A stretch of 64,000 nucleotides of DNA from Facklamia languida CCUG 37842 (GTDB lineage Bacteria > Bacillota > Bacilli > Lactobacillales > Aerococcaceae), in NCBI RefSeq assembly GCF_000245795.1, contig NZ_JH601133.1, forward strand, positions 1,071,387 to 1,135,386, in the 5' to 3' direction. Both the position numbers and the translations under genes were made by a program. Every line of letters starts with the position of its first letter. Positions within the stretch are counted from its first letter, which is position 1. Positions 26,398 through 35,633 of this stretch are shown piece by piece. The notes below the pieces were generated by a model. The model was not told where the DNA came from, ran no database searches, and saw nothing but the letters and a program-made list of their open reading frames with translations.

Positions 26398-26859
26398 ATG
26401 TGCTTAATATGTGAAAGAATAGAAATGATTAAAAATAATGAGAATCAATATTTCGTAAAAGAATTAGAAACCGGTTATGTTGTGTTAGGAGACAATCAAC
26501 ATTTTAAGGGATATACGATTTTTTTATGTAAACAACATAAGACAGAACTTTTTGAATTAGAAAAGAGTTTTAAATTGAAATTCTTAGAAGAAATGTCATT
26601 AGTAGGGGAGGCTGTATATAAAGGTTTTAATGCAGATAAAATTAACTATGAACTACTTGGTAATGGAGATTCACATCTACACTGGCATTTGTTTCCAAGG
26701 GTAGCGGGTGATATAGAAAACTATGGTAATAAAGGAAAAGGTCCAGTTTGGTGGTATCCTATGGAATTAATGTATAGTGATTCGAATCGTCCATCAGATA
26801 CTGAATTAATGGCATTAAAAGAGAAGCTAATAACTGAACTTAATAGAATATTTAAATAA
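26398..26859 (+). CDS. HIT-family nucleotide-binding protein
   Basis: About 153 aa. The histidine triad HLHWHLFPR (about residues 97-105) identifies it as a nucleotide hydrolase or transferase acting on dinucleoside polyphosphates or nucleotidyl conjugates. The N-terminal CLICERI resembles the zinc-like start of several HIT proteins. I chose ATG 26398 because GGAGGT lies 7 bases before it; ATG 26395 is too close. The IS256 end is less than 20 bases upstream, so its native promoter was probably displaced and expression may depend on the IS. Confidence 0.85.
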   Translation: MCLICERIEMIKNNENQYFVKELETGYVVLGDNQHFKGYTIFLCKQHKTELFELEKSFKLKFLEEMSLVGEAVYKGFNADKINYELLGNGDSHLHWHLFPRVAGDIENYGNKGKGPVWWYPMELMYSDSNRPSDTELMALKEKLITELNRIFK

Positions 26860-26936
26860 ATAATTTAGTTTTGTCTCGGCATCATTTTTAAGTTGCATTT
26901 GAAAATGGTGCCAATTTTTTATTTTATTAATTCGAC

Positions 26937-26990
26937 GTAAATTTCAAGTATAAGCTAGCCACCAGTTAACGTTCTATCTAAAGCTCTTCC
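26937..26990. mobile_element. Solo IS30-type right end
   Basis: CGTAAATTTCAAGTATAAG, then CTAGCCACC and GTTAACGTTCTATCTAAAGC, match the complement of the IS30 right end at 11723-11777 with small changes. No matching second end follows, so this is a deletion remnant. Confidence 0.75.
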
Positions 26991-27259
26991 TCGCCGCTTT
27001 GGATTTGAGATACTAATGCCTTACTTTTTTGATGATGATTTTAAGCCTGAGTATTTTGGGCTACCGGTTTCTGTTAATAGTGGGGAGTATTACGTTTAAA
27101 TGGTCATTGCGTGGTTCTTTGAATAGCTTTGGTAAAGCAATGGGATATGACCATAAGAGATATCGAACAACAGCGCTTAGATACATGGATACATAACAAG
27201 ACAATACAGAAGCACGTTAAAGTAAGTGCATTACACTGAAAAAAAGAGTATTTAAAGTC
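26991..27259. other. Remnant stretch without a supportable gene
   Basis: A short open fragment (LMPYFFDDDFKPEYFGLPVS, near 27015-27100) looks protein-like but stops after about 35 codons and has no start. Nothing else is recognisable. Confidence 0.3.
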
Positions 27260-27545
27260 GCTTAATCGAAGACTTACGATCTTTACCGTAGGTCTTTTTG
27301 TATGATGAAGAACCTTGGGCTAGTCAGAAAGTTATTAAGTCTCCCAGGTTGCTTATGATTCCATTGCGTCCTCACAAGTGGGGTGGAGGTTGGTAACGTC
27401 AGAACTTCTTAAAGGGATGAAACTAGGGCGCAGATTAACTCAGTGATGGGATCCTTGTTACTTAATCCCAGTCCATTCATTCTAAAGAAACGCGATTCAT
27501 TAGGTGTAAGGGTTTTAAATTGACTTTAAATAAGGCTATGAATAC
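27260..27545. repeat. Dispersed ~270-bp repeat, copy 1
   Basis: This aligns with 30735-31010 through most of its length by eye, with substitutions and small gaps. It starts with a hairpin (AGACTTACG with CGTAGGTCT) followed by a T-run, then shares AGTCTCCCAGG, CAGAACTTCTTAAAG, GGCGCAGAT, GTAAGGGTT and TAAATAAGG with variations. It lies directly upstream of the tetR-like gene. No conserved long frame exists, so it may be an RNA gene or a remnant of a shared element. Confidence 0.6.
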
Positions 27546-27593
27546 AATGAATATGAATTCAATGAAATTATATTCAACAAAGAAGGAATTAGA

Positions 27594-28181
27594 ATGATGA
27601 CTAGAAAAGAACAAAAGGAAAAAAGACGACAAGAAATTTTGATTGCGGCGTTAGACATTTTTATAAAGAAAGGATTTGGGGCCACAAAGATTACAGATAT
27701 TGCAGAAAAAGTTCATATGAGCAATGGCTTGCTTTTTCATTATTTTCCTTCAAAAGCAAGTTTGTATCATGAGCTGGTATCGATCGGGATCAAAGCCATG
27801 AAGCAAAAGATTGAATTCGACCATAAAAATCCACTGGATTCTTTACAAGCATTTATTGAAGAGCTATTGAATCGAATTGAGGAAGAGAATGCGGTCGCAA
27901 AAATATTTGTTTTAGTCGACCAAGCCCAGTACCTAGAGATGATTCCTGAAGAGACCAAGAGCGAACTAGCAGAATCTCAAGCATTTATCAAGAGAACAAG
28001 GGACATGATAAGGATCGGACAAGAGAATCAGACCATTCGTGATGGCGATCCAGAGGCATTATCGATCGCTTTTTGGTCAGCGATTCAAGGCTATGCGCAA
28101 CATAAAGCACAAGATTCGAGTTGTCCAAAGGCTGAAGCAGAATGGTTTATTGATATTTTAAGATACCGAGAGGAGGACTAG
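27594..28181 (+). CDS. TetR/AcrR-family transcriptional regulator
   Basis: 195 aa. The N-terminal helix-turn-helix (about residues 8-55) reads RRQEILIAALDIFIKKGFGA, then ITDIAEKVHMSNGLLFHYFPSKASLY, the classic TetR pattern. The C-terminal helical domain would bind an inducer. AAGAAGGAATTAG provides a ribosome site. Its stop is three bases before the serine hydrolase gene, so the two form an operon. A possible operator, TGAAT-ATGA-ATTCA, lies about 30 bases upstream. Confidence 0.9.
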   Translation: MMTRKEQKEKRRQEILIAALDIFIKKGFGATKITDIAEKVHMSNGLLFHYFPSKASLYHELVSIGIKAMKQKIEFDHKNPLDSLQAFIEELLNRIEEENAVAKIFVLVDQAQYLEMIPEETKSELAESQAFIKRTRDMIRIGQENQTIRDGDPEALSIAFWSAIQGYAQHKAQDSSCPKAEAEWFIDILRYREED

Positions 28182-28184
28182 ACC

Positions 28185-29288
28185 ATGTTAAAAATAATAT
28201 TGATGATTCTAATAGGCTGTCTTTTACTATTAGCCCTATACATAATCGCTAATCGGATCTATTTGAAAAATACTGACCCCGATAAATTACTCAAAGATTT
28301 AGATAAAAAATTCCAGCGGTCCACTAACAATTCGATACTACTCATTGAAGATCAATCAGGTCATAAAAACCATCTCGTAACCCATAATATAAAACCTTCC
28401 GATAAAATCATCATCGCATCGATTACAAAACTTTATACCCATGCCTTAATTTATGCCATGGCAGATAGAGGGCTTATTGACTTAGATAAACCGATATCAG
28501 ACTATCTACCAGAATCATCCTGGACGAGATTGCATCAATTTAAGGGGCAAGAGCATAGCCAAAAGATCCGAGTGATGGATTTAATCAATCAGACCTCGGG
28601 ATTACCGGATTATGAGATGGACATTAAGGGAATCCAATCCGTCATTAAACGGTTCAAGAAAGAAGACTTTACAATTAACGACAAGGATGCGATTCGCCTT
28701 ACCAGAACGTTAGAAGCAAAATTTGAACCAGGGGACCCCAAAGCCCATTATTCAAATGTGAATGCCATCCTTTTGGGTCTGATAGCTGAACAAGTATCCA
28801 ATCAGTCCTTAATTGAATTGTATCAAGACTATATTTTTACGCCCCTAGGCTTGGAAAATACAGAAATAATAACAAAGAATAACCATGTTTTTGCATCCAT
28901 GGACAAGGAGCCGGTGGATCGCACCCACTATATTTCTTCTGCTTTAGCATGTGGTGGACTCGTTTCTACTGTGGAAGATATGATGACTTTTATCAAAGCT
29001 TTTTATCAAGGGGACCTCTTCTCAAAAGCACATATTGAAGATATCCAGTTTTACAGGATCCAGTTTTTCCCTGTTAAATATGGAGGTGGCATGATGTCTG
29101 TTGCGATGCCAGCCTGGATGTCCCCGATCGTTGCGGCCCCGAAGATCATCGGCCATTCAGGGCTTTCGGGTAGTTTTTCCTATTACTGTCCAGAAAAAGA
29201 ATTGTTTGTTGTTGGAACTTTAAATCAATATGAAGCAAACCCCTTTAAGTGGATTTATCAATATATCAATGCTATAGCAGACAAATAA
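28185..29288 (+). CDS. Serine hydrolase of the class C beta-lactamase/esterase family
   Basis: 367 aa with one N-terminal membrane helix (residues 2-23), so probably membrane-anchored with the catalytic domain outside. The active-site motifs are SITK (Ser nucleophile, about residue 80), YSNVN (about 186) and HSGLSG (about 323). Such proteins are peptidases, esterases or lipases more often than true beta-lactamases. Co-transcription with a TetR regulator suggests control by a small molecule; the substrate is unknown. Confidence 0.88.
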   Translation: MLKIILMILIGCLLLLALYIIANRIYLKNTDPDKLLKDLDKKFQRSTNNSILLIEDQSGHKNHLVTHNIKPSDKIIIASITKLYTHALIYAMADRGLIDLDKPISDYLPESSWTRLHQFKGQEHSQKIRVMDLINQTSGLPDYEMDIKGIQSVIKRFKKEDFTINDKDAIRLTRTLEAKFEPGDPKAHYSNVNAILLGLIAEQVSNQSLIELYQDYIFTPLGLENTEIITKNNHVFASMDKEPVDRTHYISSALACGGLVSTVEDMMTFIKAFYQGDLFSKAHIEDIQFYRIQFFPVKYGGGMMSVAMPAWMSPIVAAPKIIGHSGLSGSFSYYCPEKELFVVGTLNQYEANPFKWIYQYINAIADK

Positions 29289-29451
29289 TACATCAGGGAG
29301 CACTTTATTCTTGCTTGGGATGCATTAAGAATAATATGAGTTATAGAAGATTCTCAAGCAATTTTTCACCATCTTCTTAACTATTTCGAATATAATAAAC
29401 TTAGAAATAATGAAAGTATTATTTAGATGATAAATATAGGGGGGATTCATA

Positions 29452-29760
29452 ATGAATAGATATTCAGTCTATGGGAGTATCACTGCGCAACCTGGTAAAG
29501 GTGAAGAACTACAAGGATACTTATTAGAAGCTGCTCGCGGCATGGAAGCTTTAGATTCGTGCTATTGTTATATTGTAGGTATTCACGAGGAAGAGCCAGA
29601 TGCTGTCTATGTGTTTGAAGTGTGGGAGAATCAAGACGCTCACCAGGCTTCGTTGCAACTGCCTGTATTCCAGCAATTAATTGAGAAAGCCAAGCCAATT
29701 ATTGCCGGAATGAACGACTATCCTAACTTAACAATTATTGGAGGCAAGGCAAGCTTCTAA
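29452..29760 (+). CDS. ABM-domain protein (putative quinol monooxygenase type)
   Basis: 102 aa, a single antibiotic-biosynthesis-monooxygenase dimeric alpha-beta barrel: YGSITAQPGKGEELQGYLLEA, the central GIHEEEPDAVYVFEVWENQ and a C-terminal amphipathic helix are typical. Relatives oxidise quinols or degrade small molecules without cofactors. AGGGGGG lies 9 bases before the ATG, and the gene seems to stand alone. The following 29761-30156 holds no recognisable gene. Confidence 0.85.
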   Translation: MNRYSVYGSITAQPGKGEELQGYLLEAARGMEALDSCYCYIVGIHEEEPDAVYVFEVWENQDAHQASLQLPVFQQLIEKAKPIIAGMNDYPNLTIIGGKASF

Positions 29761-30156
29761 AGAGAGCCTTTAGTGCGATATAAATGTTAATTGCGATCAG
29801 CATACTGATAACATCTCCTTCGTTACGTACTGGCATTCATATGCATCAAACTTTACTAATATCTCAGATTAATTGAATTCAAGCACAATCTTAATTAATA
29901 AGAACAAATAGAGAGCCAAGCATCAAGCTAATGAAGCCTGATGTTGAGGATCTTTAATGATCGATGTATCTCTAACAATTTGAACTTTATGAGGTGTAAT
30001 TGAATATTGAAACGATACGATAAGATTGCCGGAGCTAGTTTTATTGCAACATGCTGAATGCTTTAAAGGTATACAAGAATAGAGCTGTTTTGTGGATGGT
30101 CTCTATTGTATGGAGAGTGTTAGCGATTAGAAGTCTTATTTAAGGAGGTCCAAGAT

Positions 30157-30702
30157 TTGCTTTATATCCTTTTATTACGTGGCATCAATGTGGGTGGAAA
30201 GAATAAAGTATCGATGAGTGACCTAAAAAAATTATTGTTAAATACTGGCTTTGAGGATGTTGACTCTTACATCAACAGCGGTAATTTATTTTTCAGTACG
30301 GATGAAAGTCGAGAGACTTGCCTATCAAAGATAAGCAATCTCTTAGAAGAGCATTACGTTTTTGCGATTCCTTTTGCTTTACTGACCCAAGAAGCGTATT
30401 TGCAAGCAAGAGAAGAATTACCCGACTGGTGGGGTGGCGAGTTGGCAAGAAGAGATGTGTTATTCTTTTCGCATAACTCGGACAAGTCAGCTATTCTTGA
30501 ATTTTTCGATCAAACCGCCTTTGATAATGAGCGGGTGCATATCGGAAAACATGCAGTATTTTTGGGGAAAGAGGACGAAGCGGAGTATTTGAAATCCACC
30601 TATCATAAACAGTTAAAGAAGCAAAACTTCTATAAGGAAATAACCATTCGAAACGGCAAAACATTTGAAAAGATAGCGGAAATTCTGGAGAATGGAAGAT
30701 AA
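30157..30702 (+). CDS. DUF1697 family protein
   Basis: 181 aa. The opening YILLLRGINVGGKNKVSMSD and YINSGNLFFS are the signature of the DUF1697 family, soluble proteins of unknown function. It appears to start with TTG, supported by AAGGAGG about 9 bases upstream. Its length is normal. There is no operon partner, and the dispersed repeat copy 2 begins about 30 bases after its stop. Confidence 0.88.
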   Translation: MLYILLLRGINVGGKNKVSMSDLKKLLLNTGFEDVDSYINSGNLFFSTDESRETCLSKISNLLEEHYVFAIPFALLTQEAYLQAREELPDWWGGELARRDVLFFSHNSDKSAILEFFDQTAFDNERVHIGKHAVFLGKEDEAEYLKSTYHKQLKKQNFYKEITIRNGKTFEKIAEILENGR

Positions 30703-30734
30703 TTTCTGCTTTACCATGCAAAACACAAAATTTA

Positions 30735-31010
30735 AAAGGAGACTTACGAGCTTTATCGTAGGTCTTTTTTTGTACGATAAAGAACCTTTGGATATTCAGA
30801 AATTTATTAAATCTCCCAGGTCGCTCCTGATTCCATTGTCCCCTCAACAAGTACGGTGGTAACGTCCGAACTTCTTAAAGAGATAAAACCAAGGCGCAGA
30901 TCCTCTCAATTATGGGGTTCTTCCTCTAAATAAAGTCCCATTCAAGCTGAAGCGACGTGAGTCATTGCAGGTAAGGGTTCTAATTTGACATTAAATAAGG
31001 GCAGGAATAA
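30735..31010. repeat. Dispersed ~270-bp repeat, copy 2
   Basis: Partner of 27260-27545. It again starts with a hairpin, AGACTTACGA with TCGTAGGTCT, plus a T7 tail, which could act as the terminator of the DUF1697 gene. The first 90 bases after the T-run give a similar short peptide in both copies (QKFIKSPRSLLIPL here, QKVIKSPRLLMIPL there), so it might derive from a coding remnant. Confidence 0.6.
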
Positions 31011-31115
31011 AGGAAATAATGAGCAATATTTGAATCTATGTTCGAAACAAGCTGATCGCTTCCAGCTTCAAGGGGTGACGGGAGTCTTTCCTTTCCTCTT
31101 GAGGCAGAAAAAAGA

Positions 31116-31158
31116 AACCAGGCCCAGGAAAATTTCCTGGGTCTGGTTCTTTTAAGCG
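31116..31158 (-). terminator. Terminator of the leftward membrane-protein cluster
   Basis: AACCAGGCCCAGG (31116-31128) pairs with CCTGGGTCTGGTT (31136-31148), 13 bp with one G-T pair; on the minus strand it is followed by TCTTTTTTC. It ends transcription of the cluster starting near 36926 or of its last gene. Confidence 0.85.
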
Positions 31159-31204
31159 GCAATGTCGCCTGATTTTGAGGAGGGTTATTCAAGACAAAGG
31201 AGGA

Positions 31205-31954
31205 CTATTCAGAAGGTTGAGTAATGGAGGTTGTCATCTGAATCAGCGTGAAGGGATCCTTATGGGTGGTGATATAAACCACCTTGCCAATTTGCCAAGC
31301 CGCCACATTCTCTTCGAATGATTGATTATCTTTCAGCTTCAAATTGATTTGGCCCGCTGTTTCGGGGGCAGGGAGCAGGAATTTCTCGAGGTAGCTCACA
31401 ACCTCTTTACCTAAATGGGTCGGATCCTTGCCCTCTTGGTTAGCCGCTCGGATATTGAGGCTCCAATTGCCTTCCATCCAATCCAGATAAGACGACCCCA
31501 TTGCTCCACTTTGATAGCCTGTGATGCCATAACCCAGATCAATTGGTTCACCATTGAAATCTTTGATTTGTTTGATGGCAGCGATAGCCATTTCTTTATT
31601 GTCATATTCAATGCGCTGAAAGGAAGCGATCGGAACCTTCTGGTTCAGAATCGGATCATTGACTGAAATCGGGTCTTCTTCACTGTAATATAAGATTTTG
31701 AAGTTGTTTATATCAGTCGTTTCTGTGGTAGCAGCGGATAGGTAGCCTGGCATTTCAGGGGTTTGAATGAAATGAGGGAGGGCTTCGTTAGGAAAGTATG
31801 CTTGAAGTTCGTCGAGTACTTGTTGAACATGGGCTTCCACAGCGGTCTCTTCGGCAGCATGCAGGGTTCTTGGGCCTTGACTATTCGGTATAAAGGGAGT
31901 CGTAAAAGAGATCGAAAGTAGGCTGACTGTCAGATATTTCCAAAATCTTTTCAT
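31205..31954 (-). CDS. Secreted protein of unknown function
   Basis: About 249 aa. A signal peptide with hydrophobic core and LHAAEE cleavage region (about residues 34-37) indicates export; no lipobox is visible. The mature protein is mixed alpha/beta with no domain I can name; YQSGAMGSSYLDWMEGNWSL resembles the substrate-like lobes of DUF4367-type proteins, weakly. I chose ATG 31954 because AGGAGATGATCACA precedes it. It is the last gene before a strong terminator, 300 bases from the gene above, so it may have its own promoter. Confidence 0.7.
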   Translation of the reverse strand: MKRFWKYLTVSLLSISFTTPFIPNSQGPRTLHAAEETAVEAHVQQVLDELQAYFPNEALPHFIQTPEMPGYLSAATTETTDINNFKILYYSEEDPISVNDPILNQKVPIASFQRIEYDNKEMAIAAIKQIKDFNGEPIDLGYGITGYQSGAMGSSYLDWMEGNWSLNIRAANQEGKDPTHLGKEVVSYLEKFLLPAPETAGQINLKLKDNQSFEENVAAWQIGKVVYITTHKDPFTLIQMTTSITQPSE

Positions 31955-32261
31955 TGTGATCATCTCCTTATGCTTATTATAAGAAGATGGTCTTTTTTTA
32001 TCGAGACATGTGAACTTCCCAATAAGAAGATATCATGGTGAAAGCTAAGAATCAGTTAACCCTTAGGTCTTGCCGCTTATTGAACTTATTAAGCAAAACG
32101 GATTAAGTATCGCTAGAAGGTTATCACAATATTCAAAATTTATATAGCGTGTCATGAGGCCTTCACTACGATCCCAAAACTTTACTGAAGATGTAACCAC
32201 AGGGGTCTGTTAATTGACCCTTTCAAGCGAACAGGCACCATTTGTTGCCTATCGCTTTCTA

Positions 32262-33059
32262 TCAAAAATTTGGATAGCTTTTAGCTAAATCTTGAATTTC
32301 TTCTGCTGTCAGGTCTGCTTGATCAGTGTAATGGACCTGTTTGATGGATTGGATGATTTGCTTGTCTTGTTCGACTTGATAGGAAATCAGCTGGTGAGAG
32401 GTCTTGTCAAATTCAAAGGTCCAAATGCCATGATTATAAGGGGATAGGTCTTCAGGCATCTCCCCCTTGATCTGATAGGTCTGTTCTGCTTCGCTTAGGG
32501 TGGGATCCTTTAAGTCCGGTATACGAATTAAGAGGTCCATGAAGATTCCGCGAGGTTCGATCAAGTCCGCCATTTCTCCTTTTTGTTTATAGGGATCCAT
32601 TTCGGGTGCAGACATTTGGACATATTGACCGTCCAAATAGTAATTAAATTCAGTATTTCCCATTTGTAAGATTTCATAGAATAATCCCTTGGTTTTGTCA
32701 AACTTACCCGAGATAGCGGCCGATTCAGCTCCTTCAAAATGGGTCATCTCATAAGCATAATCCATTTGATCCTTATTAAAAGTCATTAAAGCATCAAAAA
32801 CGACTTGTCGAATGGTGGGGTCCATCTCTTTGGCTCGATCCTCATCCATACTCAAGACATAGGACAAGTAGGTCTGATTTTGTAAATAGGGTTCTTCTTT
32901 TGATTGGTTGGCAGAAATTTGTTGGACCGTTTCAATGGTCTCTTGCTGTGTTTGTTGGTCAACCTGGACATGGTAAAAGGCATAGCCTTCGTAAGCTATT
33001 AGTGGGATAGCGACTACCAGACTGGTGGTCAAGAGATAGCGTAAGGTTCTTTTTTTCAT
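32262..33059 (-). CDS. Membrane-anchored extracytoplasmic protein
   Basis: About 265 aa with one N-terminal hydrophobic segment (about residues 8-27), no clear cleavage site and no lipobox Cys, so likely a signal anchor. The outer domain (YYEIL-like strands, NTEFNYYLDGQYVQMSAPEM) suggests a LolA/LppX-like or DUF6612-like beta fold; this is a weak impression. ATG 33059 is supported by AAGGAGTG. It lies 32 bases after the preceding membrane gene and should be co-transcribed with it. Confidence 0.7.
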   Translation of the reverse strand: MKKRTLRYLLTTSLVVAIPLIAYEGYAFYHVQVDQQTQQETIETVQQISANQSKEEPYLQNQTYLSYVLSMDEDRAKEMDPTIRQVVFDALMTFNKDQMDYAYEMTHFEGAESAAISGKFDKTKGLFYEILQMGNTEFNYYLDGQYVQMSAPEMDPYKQKGEMADLIEPRGIFMDLLIRIPDLKDPTLSEAEQTYQIKGEMPEDLSPYNHGIWTFEFDKTSHQLISYQVEQDKQIIQSIKQVHYTDQADLTAEEIQDLAKSYPNF

Positions 33060-33091
33060 TACAGTCACTCCTTATTGTGAATATAACTAAA

Positions 33092-33775
33092 CTAATTTGC
33101 TTTCATTTTTAAGCGGGGCTGATACCAATATGCACTGTAAGCTAATGCAGTGATCAAGACCATCATTAGGAATCTGACCAGTAAAGTCCTAGCGGTCATC
33201 TGTGTGGAGGGATCCGTCATGATCCATTTAAAGCCAACTTGACTATAAAAACTATGCACAATGATGACTAAATTTACTACAAGTCCCAATATGCTATAAC
33301 CGAGGCAGTGAATGGTGGTCTGTAAGATCAACATTGACCAGAGCGTGATTACCAAATGGATGAAGAGGGAAAGAATAAAGGCAAGAGGCACTCCTTTATC
33401 TGCTTGAAAGAATAGGGCAAACAGAATCGATATGAAGACATAGGAGGCGCTATAGATTGCCATCCAAACTAAGCTTATGACAAACAAATGCCTAGGATGA
33501 CGAATCCGCACAAATTCAAAGGGACTTTCTTGGACTAAGACGTGTCCAAAGAAATTAAACGGGACCAATAAAGGGAAGATATTGAAGCTAAACCAATGCA
33601 TATTATTGGTCAGGGCGTTTCGATCGTGGATAGAAAAATAAGCCCAACCCCCTCCCTCGCCAATCATAAAGGAGAAGGTACTTAATAAGTAAATGACGAA
33701 CAAGACTCCAATAAAATAACGGAGTTGGAAGAGGCGATAGCGATTCATGCTTAAATAGTGGAGTGATTCTTTCAT
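33092..33775 (-). CDS. Polytopic membrane protein, ABC-2-permease-like (subunit C)
   Basis: 227 aa with about six membrane helices and short loops. FGHVLVQESPFEFVRIRHPRH after the second helix resembles the cytoplasmic elbow of ABC-2 type permeases. With two other polytopic proteins and one ATPase in the cluster, it may be part of an ABC export complex or an immunity protein. A purine-rich GGAAAGATCAT site precedes the ATG. No family name is certain. Confidence 0.65.
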   Translation of the reverse strand: MKESLHYLSMNRYRLFQLRYFIGVLFVIYLLSTFSFMIGEGGGWAYFSIHDRNALTNNMHWFSFNIFPLLVPFNFFGHVLVQESPFEFVRIRHPRHLFVISLVWMAIYSASYVFISILFALFFQADKGVPLAFILSLFIHLVITLWSMLILQTTIHCLGYSILGLVVNLVIIVHSFYSQVGFKWIMTDPSTQMTARTLLVRFLMMVLITALAYSAYWYQPRLKMKAN

Positions 33776-33815
33776 AATGATCTTTCCTTATTTGATTGAA
33801 AAGTAGTCAGTGCGT

Positions 33816-34493
33816 TTAAAGGATCGATTGTTGTTGGTGCATCAGGTACCGGTCCAGTTGGTAAGCAGGATATAAAATAAAGCCTATCTTGAGTAAGAGA
33901 TACACTAAGCCCCTCCAAGTCAGGGGATCACTTTCTTCAATGAAGATCAAAAAAACCGGGTTGAACATGAAGATTAATAATAAGGGGCTGAGGCCTAAAC
34001 TAATCAAGAGGGCTAATAAACGATGGTTCATTAAGGATTCCATTAAATGACATAAGACACCATAGAGGGTCAAGATGAGCAACTGTTGAACGGATGAATA
34101 TAAGATGTCCAGTAAGATAAATTCCTGGTCTGTCCAGATTAAATCCAATATCACGGATACCTCACTCAACAGAAACATCAAACCTAAACTCATTAGGAGG
34201 ATAATCCATTTATACCGACATTGTCGTTTAATTGAGAGGCGGACTTGTTCTAAATTTGTATAATAAGCCCTAAAAAGATAGACCAAGATTAATAAGGTCG
34301 GGACAGCAATCCATCTTACAAAATTGCTATCCATGGGCTGATTAATAATAATTTGATAAGGGATGGGTTTGAAGGGGGAATTTTTCAGACTGAAATAACC
34401 CCCAACAAGTAGCAAGAAAGCAACAGAGGTATAGAAAATAAGCCCTCTTTGCCAACAGATTCGGATCTTATCGTAGCAAATAACCCTAGTCAT
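33816..34493 (-). CDS. Polytopic membrane protein (subunit B)
   Basis: About 225 aa with about six membrane helices and basic cytoplasmic loops (KIRICWQRG, SIKRQCRYKW). I chose ATG 34493 since GGGGAG lies 7 bases upstream and it overlaps the previous stop by 8 bases (ATGACTAG), a sign of coupled translation. Context suggests a permease or assembly partner of the nearby ATPase. No conserved motif allows a name. Confidence 0.65.
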   Translation of the reverse strand: MTRVICYDKIRICWQRGLIFYTSVAFLLLVGGYFSLKNSPFKPIPYQIIINQPMDSNFVRWIAVPTLLILVYLFRAYYTNLEQVRLSIKRQCRYKWIILLMSLGLMFLLSEVSVILDLIWTDQEFILLDILYSSVQQLLILTLYGVLCHLMESLMNHRLLALLISLGLSPLLLIFMFNPVFLIFIEESDPLTWRGLVYLLLKIGFILYPAYQLDRYLMHQQQSIL

Positions 34494-34980
34494 GATTCCA
34501 CTCCCCACGGAAGCCAACATGTTGAAGGTCTTCCATCATAAAGTGACTAAAGGACAAAATCCATTCATTCTTACCAGGTTTAAAGGCCTCCTTAGGAAAG
34601 GCGAAGTATAAACGATAATTGTCGCCATCGACTTCACTCGCTGAGAAGATCGGCAAGGTCCGGTATTGCCGGTTAAATATGAGGCCAAAGCCCATATGCT
34701 TTTCTTTTGTATTAGAGAGAGGGCCCTCTAGCTCTACTTGGAAGATGAAATCTTCACCTGGGTTGAGAAAGCTAGCGTATTCTTCTTGGAACTGTTCTGT
34801 TTCCTGCTCATCTAATTGCCTAATTGAGTGCAGCTGATAGGGGTCCCCTTGCAGGGTAATGATCTCATCTGCTGCATATAAACGAGCGGTCACACCGGAT
34901 TGTGTTCGATTCACATAAATGATCCGAGTTAGGACGAGGGCAAGAAGTAGAATCGGCAAGATGATTTTATATTTTTTCAT
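34486..34980 (-). CDS. Membrane-anchored protein of unknown function
   Basis: 164 aa: a single N-terminal hydrophobic helix (residues 5-22) and a hydrophilic, probably beta-rich domain outside the membrane. It overlaps both neighbours (4 bases with the ATPase gene, 8 with the next), so it is firmly part of the operon. It might be an accessory or immunity component of the transporter. No known family recognised. Confidence 0.7.
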   Translation of the reverse strand: MKKYKIILPILLLALVLTRIIYVNRTQSGVTARLYAADEIITLQGDPYQLHSIRQLDEQETEQFQEEYASFLNPGEDFIFQVELEGPLSNTKEKHMGFGLIFNRQYRTLPIFSASEVDGDNYRLYFAFPKEAFKPGKNEWILSFSHFMMEDLQHVGFRGEWNHD

Positions 34981-35618
34981 CGTTGACCTCCTACAATCCG
35001 CCCATCCGCAATCTCGTAGATATGGTCGGAGACTGCTTGAATCAGTTGATCATCATGGCTAGCTATTAAGAAGCCTTTACCGAGGGATTTAATCTTTTGG
35101 ACGAAACCAATAAAGACCTTGACGGAATCCTTATCCAGACCGTTGGTTGGTTCATCAAGCAAGATCAAGGCTTGGTCTTCCATGAGGGCTTGAACGATGG
35201 CCAGTTTTTGCCGCATGCCAAGGGAATAGTTGGATACTTTGATATCTTTGTGTTGGTAGAGGTCTAAGTCTTTTAACAACGATAGGACCTGGTTTTCTTG
35301 GTAATTATCTTTTATAGATGCAAGGTATTTCAGATTCTCTAAGCCAGTAAAATGAGGAATGAAATCAGGATTCTCAATAATAACCCCGACATCAATGGGC
35401 AAGGGTTGGTTAAAGACAACGGGGTGGTCTTTTAGATAAACTTGGCCACTATTCAACCGCATGCTGGCGATAATCGTTCTTAATAACATTGTCTTGCCTG
35501 ATCCATTATGGCCAACCAAGCCCACCACTTCACCTTCGTTCACTACCAGGTCAACTTGGTCTAGGACTTGCTTTGAACCAAAAGACTTGGAGACTTTATT
35601 AACTTCTAATAAAACCAT
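34977..35618 (-). CDS. ABC transporter ATP-binding protein
   Basis: About 213 aa, a compact ABC-2 type ATPase. Walker A is GHNGSGKTML, the Q-loop region IIENPDFIP, the signature is the variant YSLGMRQKL, Walker B is LILLDEPTNGLD and the switch His is ASHD. ATG 35618 is preferred because AAGGAGTG lies just upstream; GTG 35627 would sit in that site. It lies 15 bases after the first permease and would energise export in this cluster. The Y-S-L-G-M signature is common in peptide and bacteriocin exporters. Confidence 0.9.
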   Translation of the reverse strand: MVLLEVNKVSKSFGSKQVLDQVDLVVNEGEVVGLVGHNGSGKTMLLRTIIASMRLNSGQVYLKDHPVVFNQPLPIDVGVIIENPDFIPHFTGLENLKYLASIKDNYQENQVLSLLKDLDLYQHKDIKVSNYSLGMRQKLAIVQALMEDQALILLDEPTNGLDKDSVKVFIGFVQKIKSLGKGFLIASHDDQLIQAVSDHIYEIADGRIVGGQR

Positions 35619-35633
35619 CTTCTTCACTCCTTC

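Noticed and set aside
28185-29288. Serine hydrolase as a true class C beta-lactamase resistance gene
   Set aside because: It has the S-x-x-K, Y-x-N and H-x-G motifs but a membrane anchor and divergent surroundings; esterase or peptidase relatives fit better.
27260-31010. The two ~270-bp repeats as a CRISPR-like or attachment-site pair
   Set aside because: There are only two diverged copies, with no short spacers and no integrase between them.
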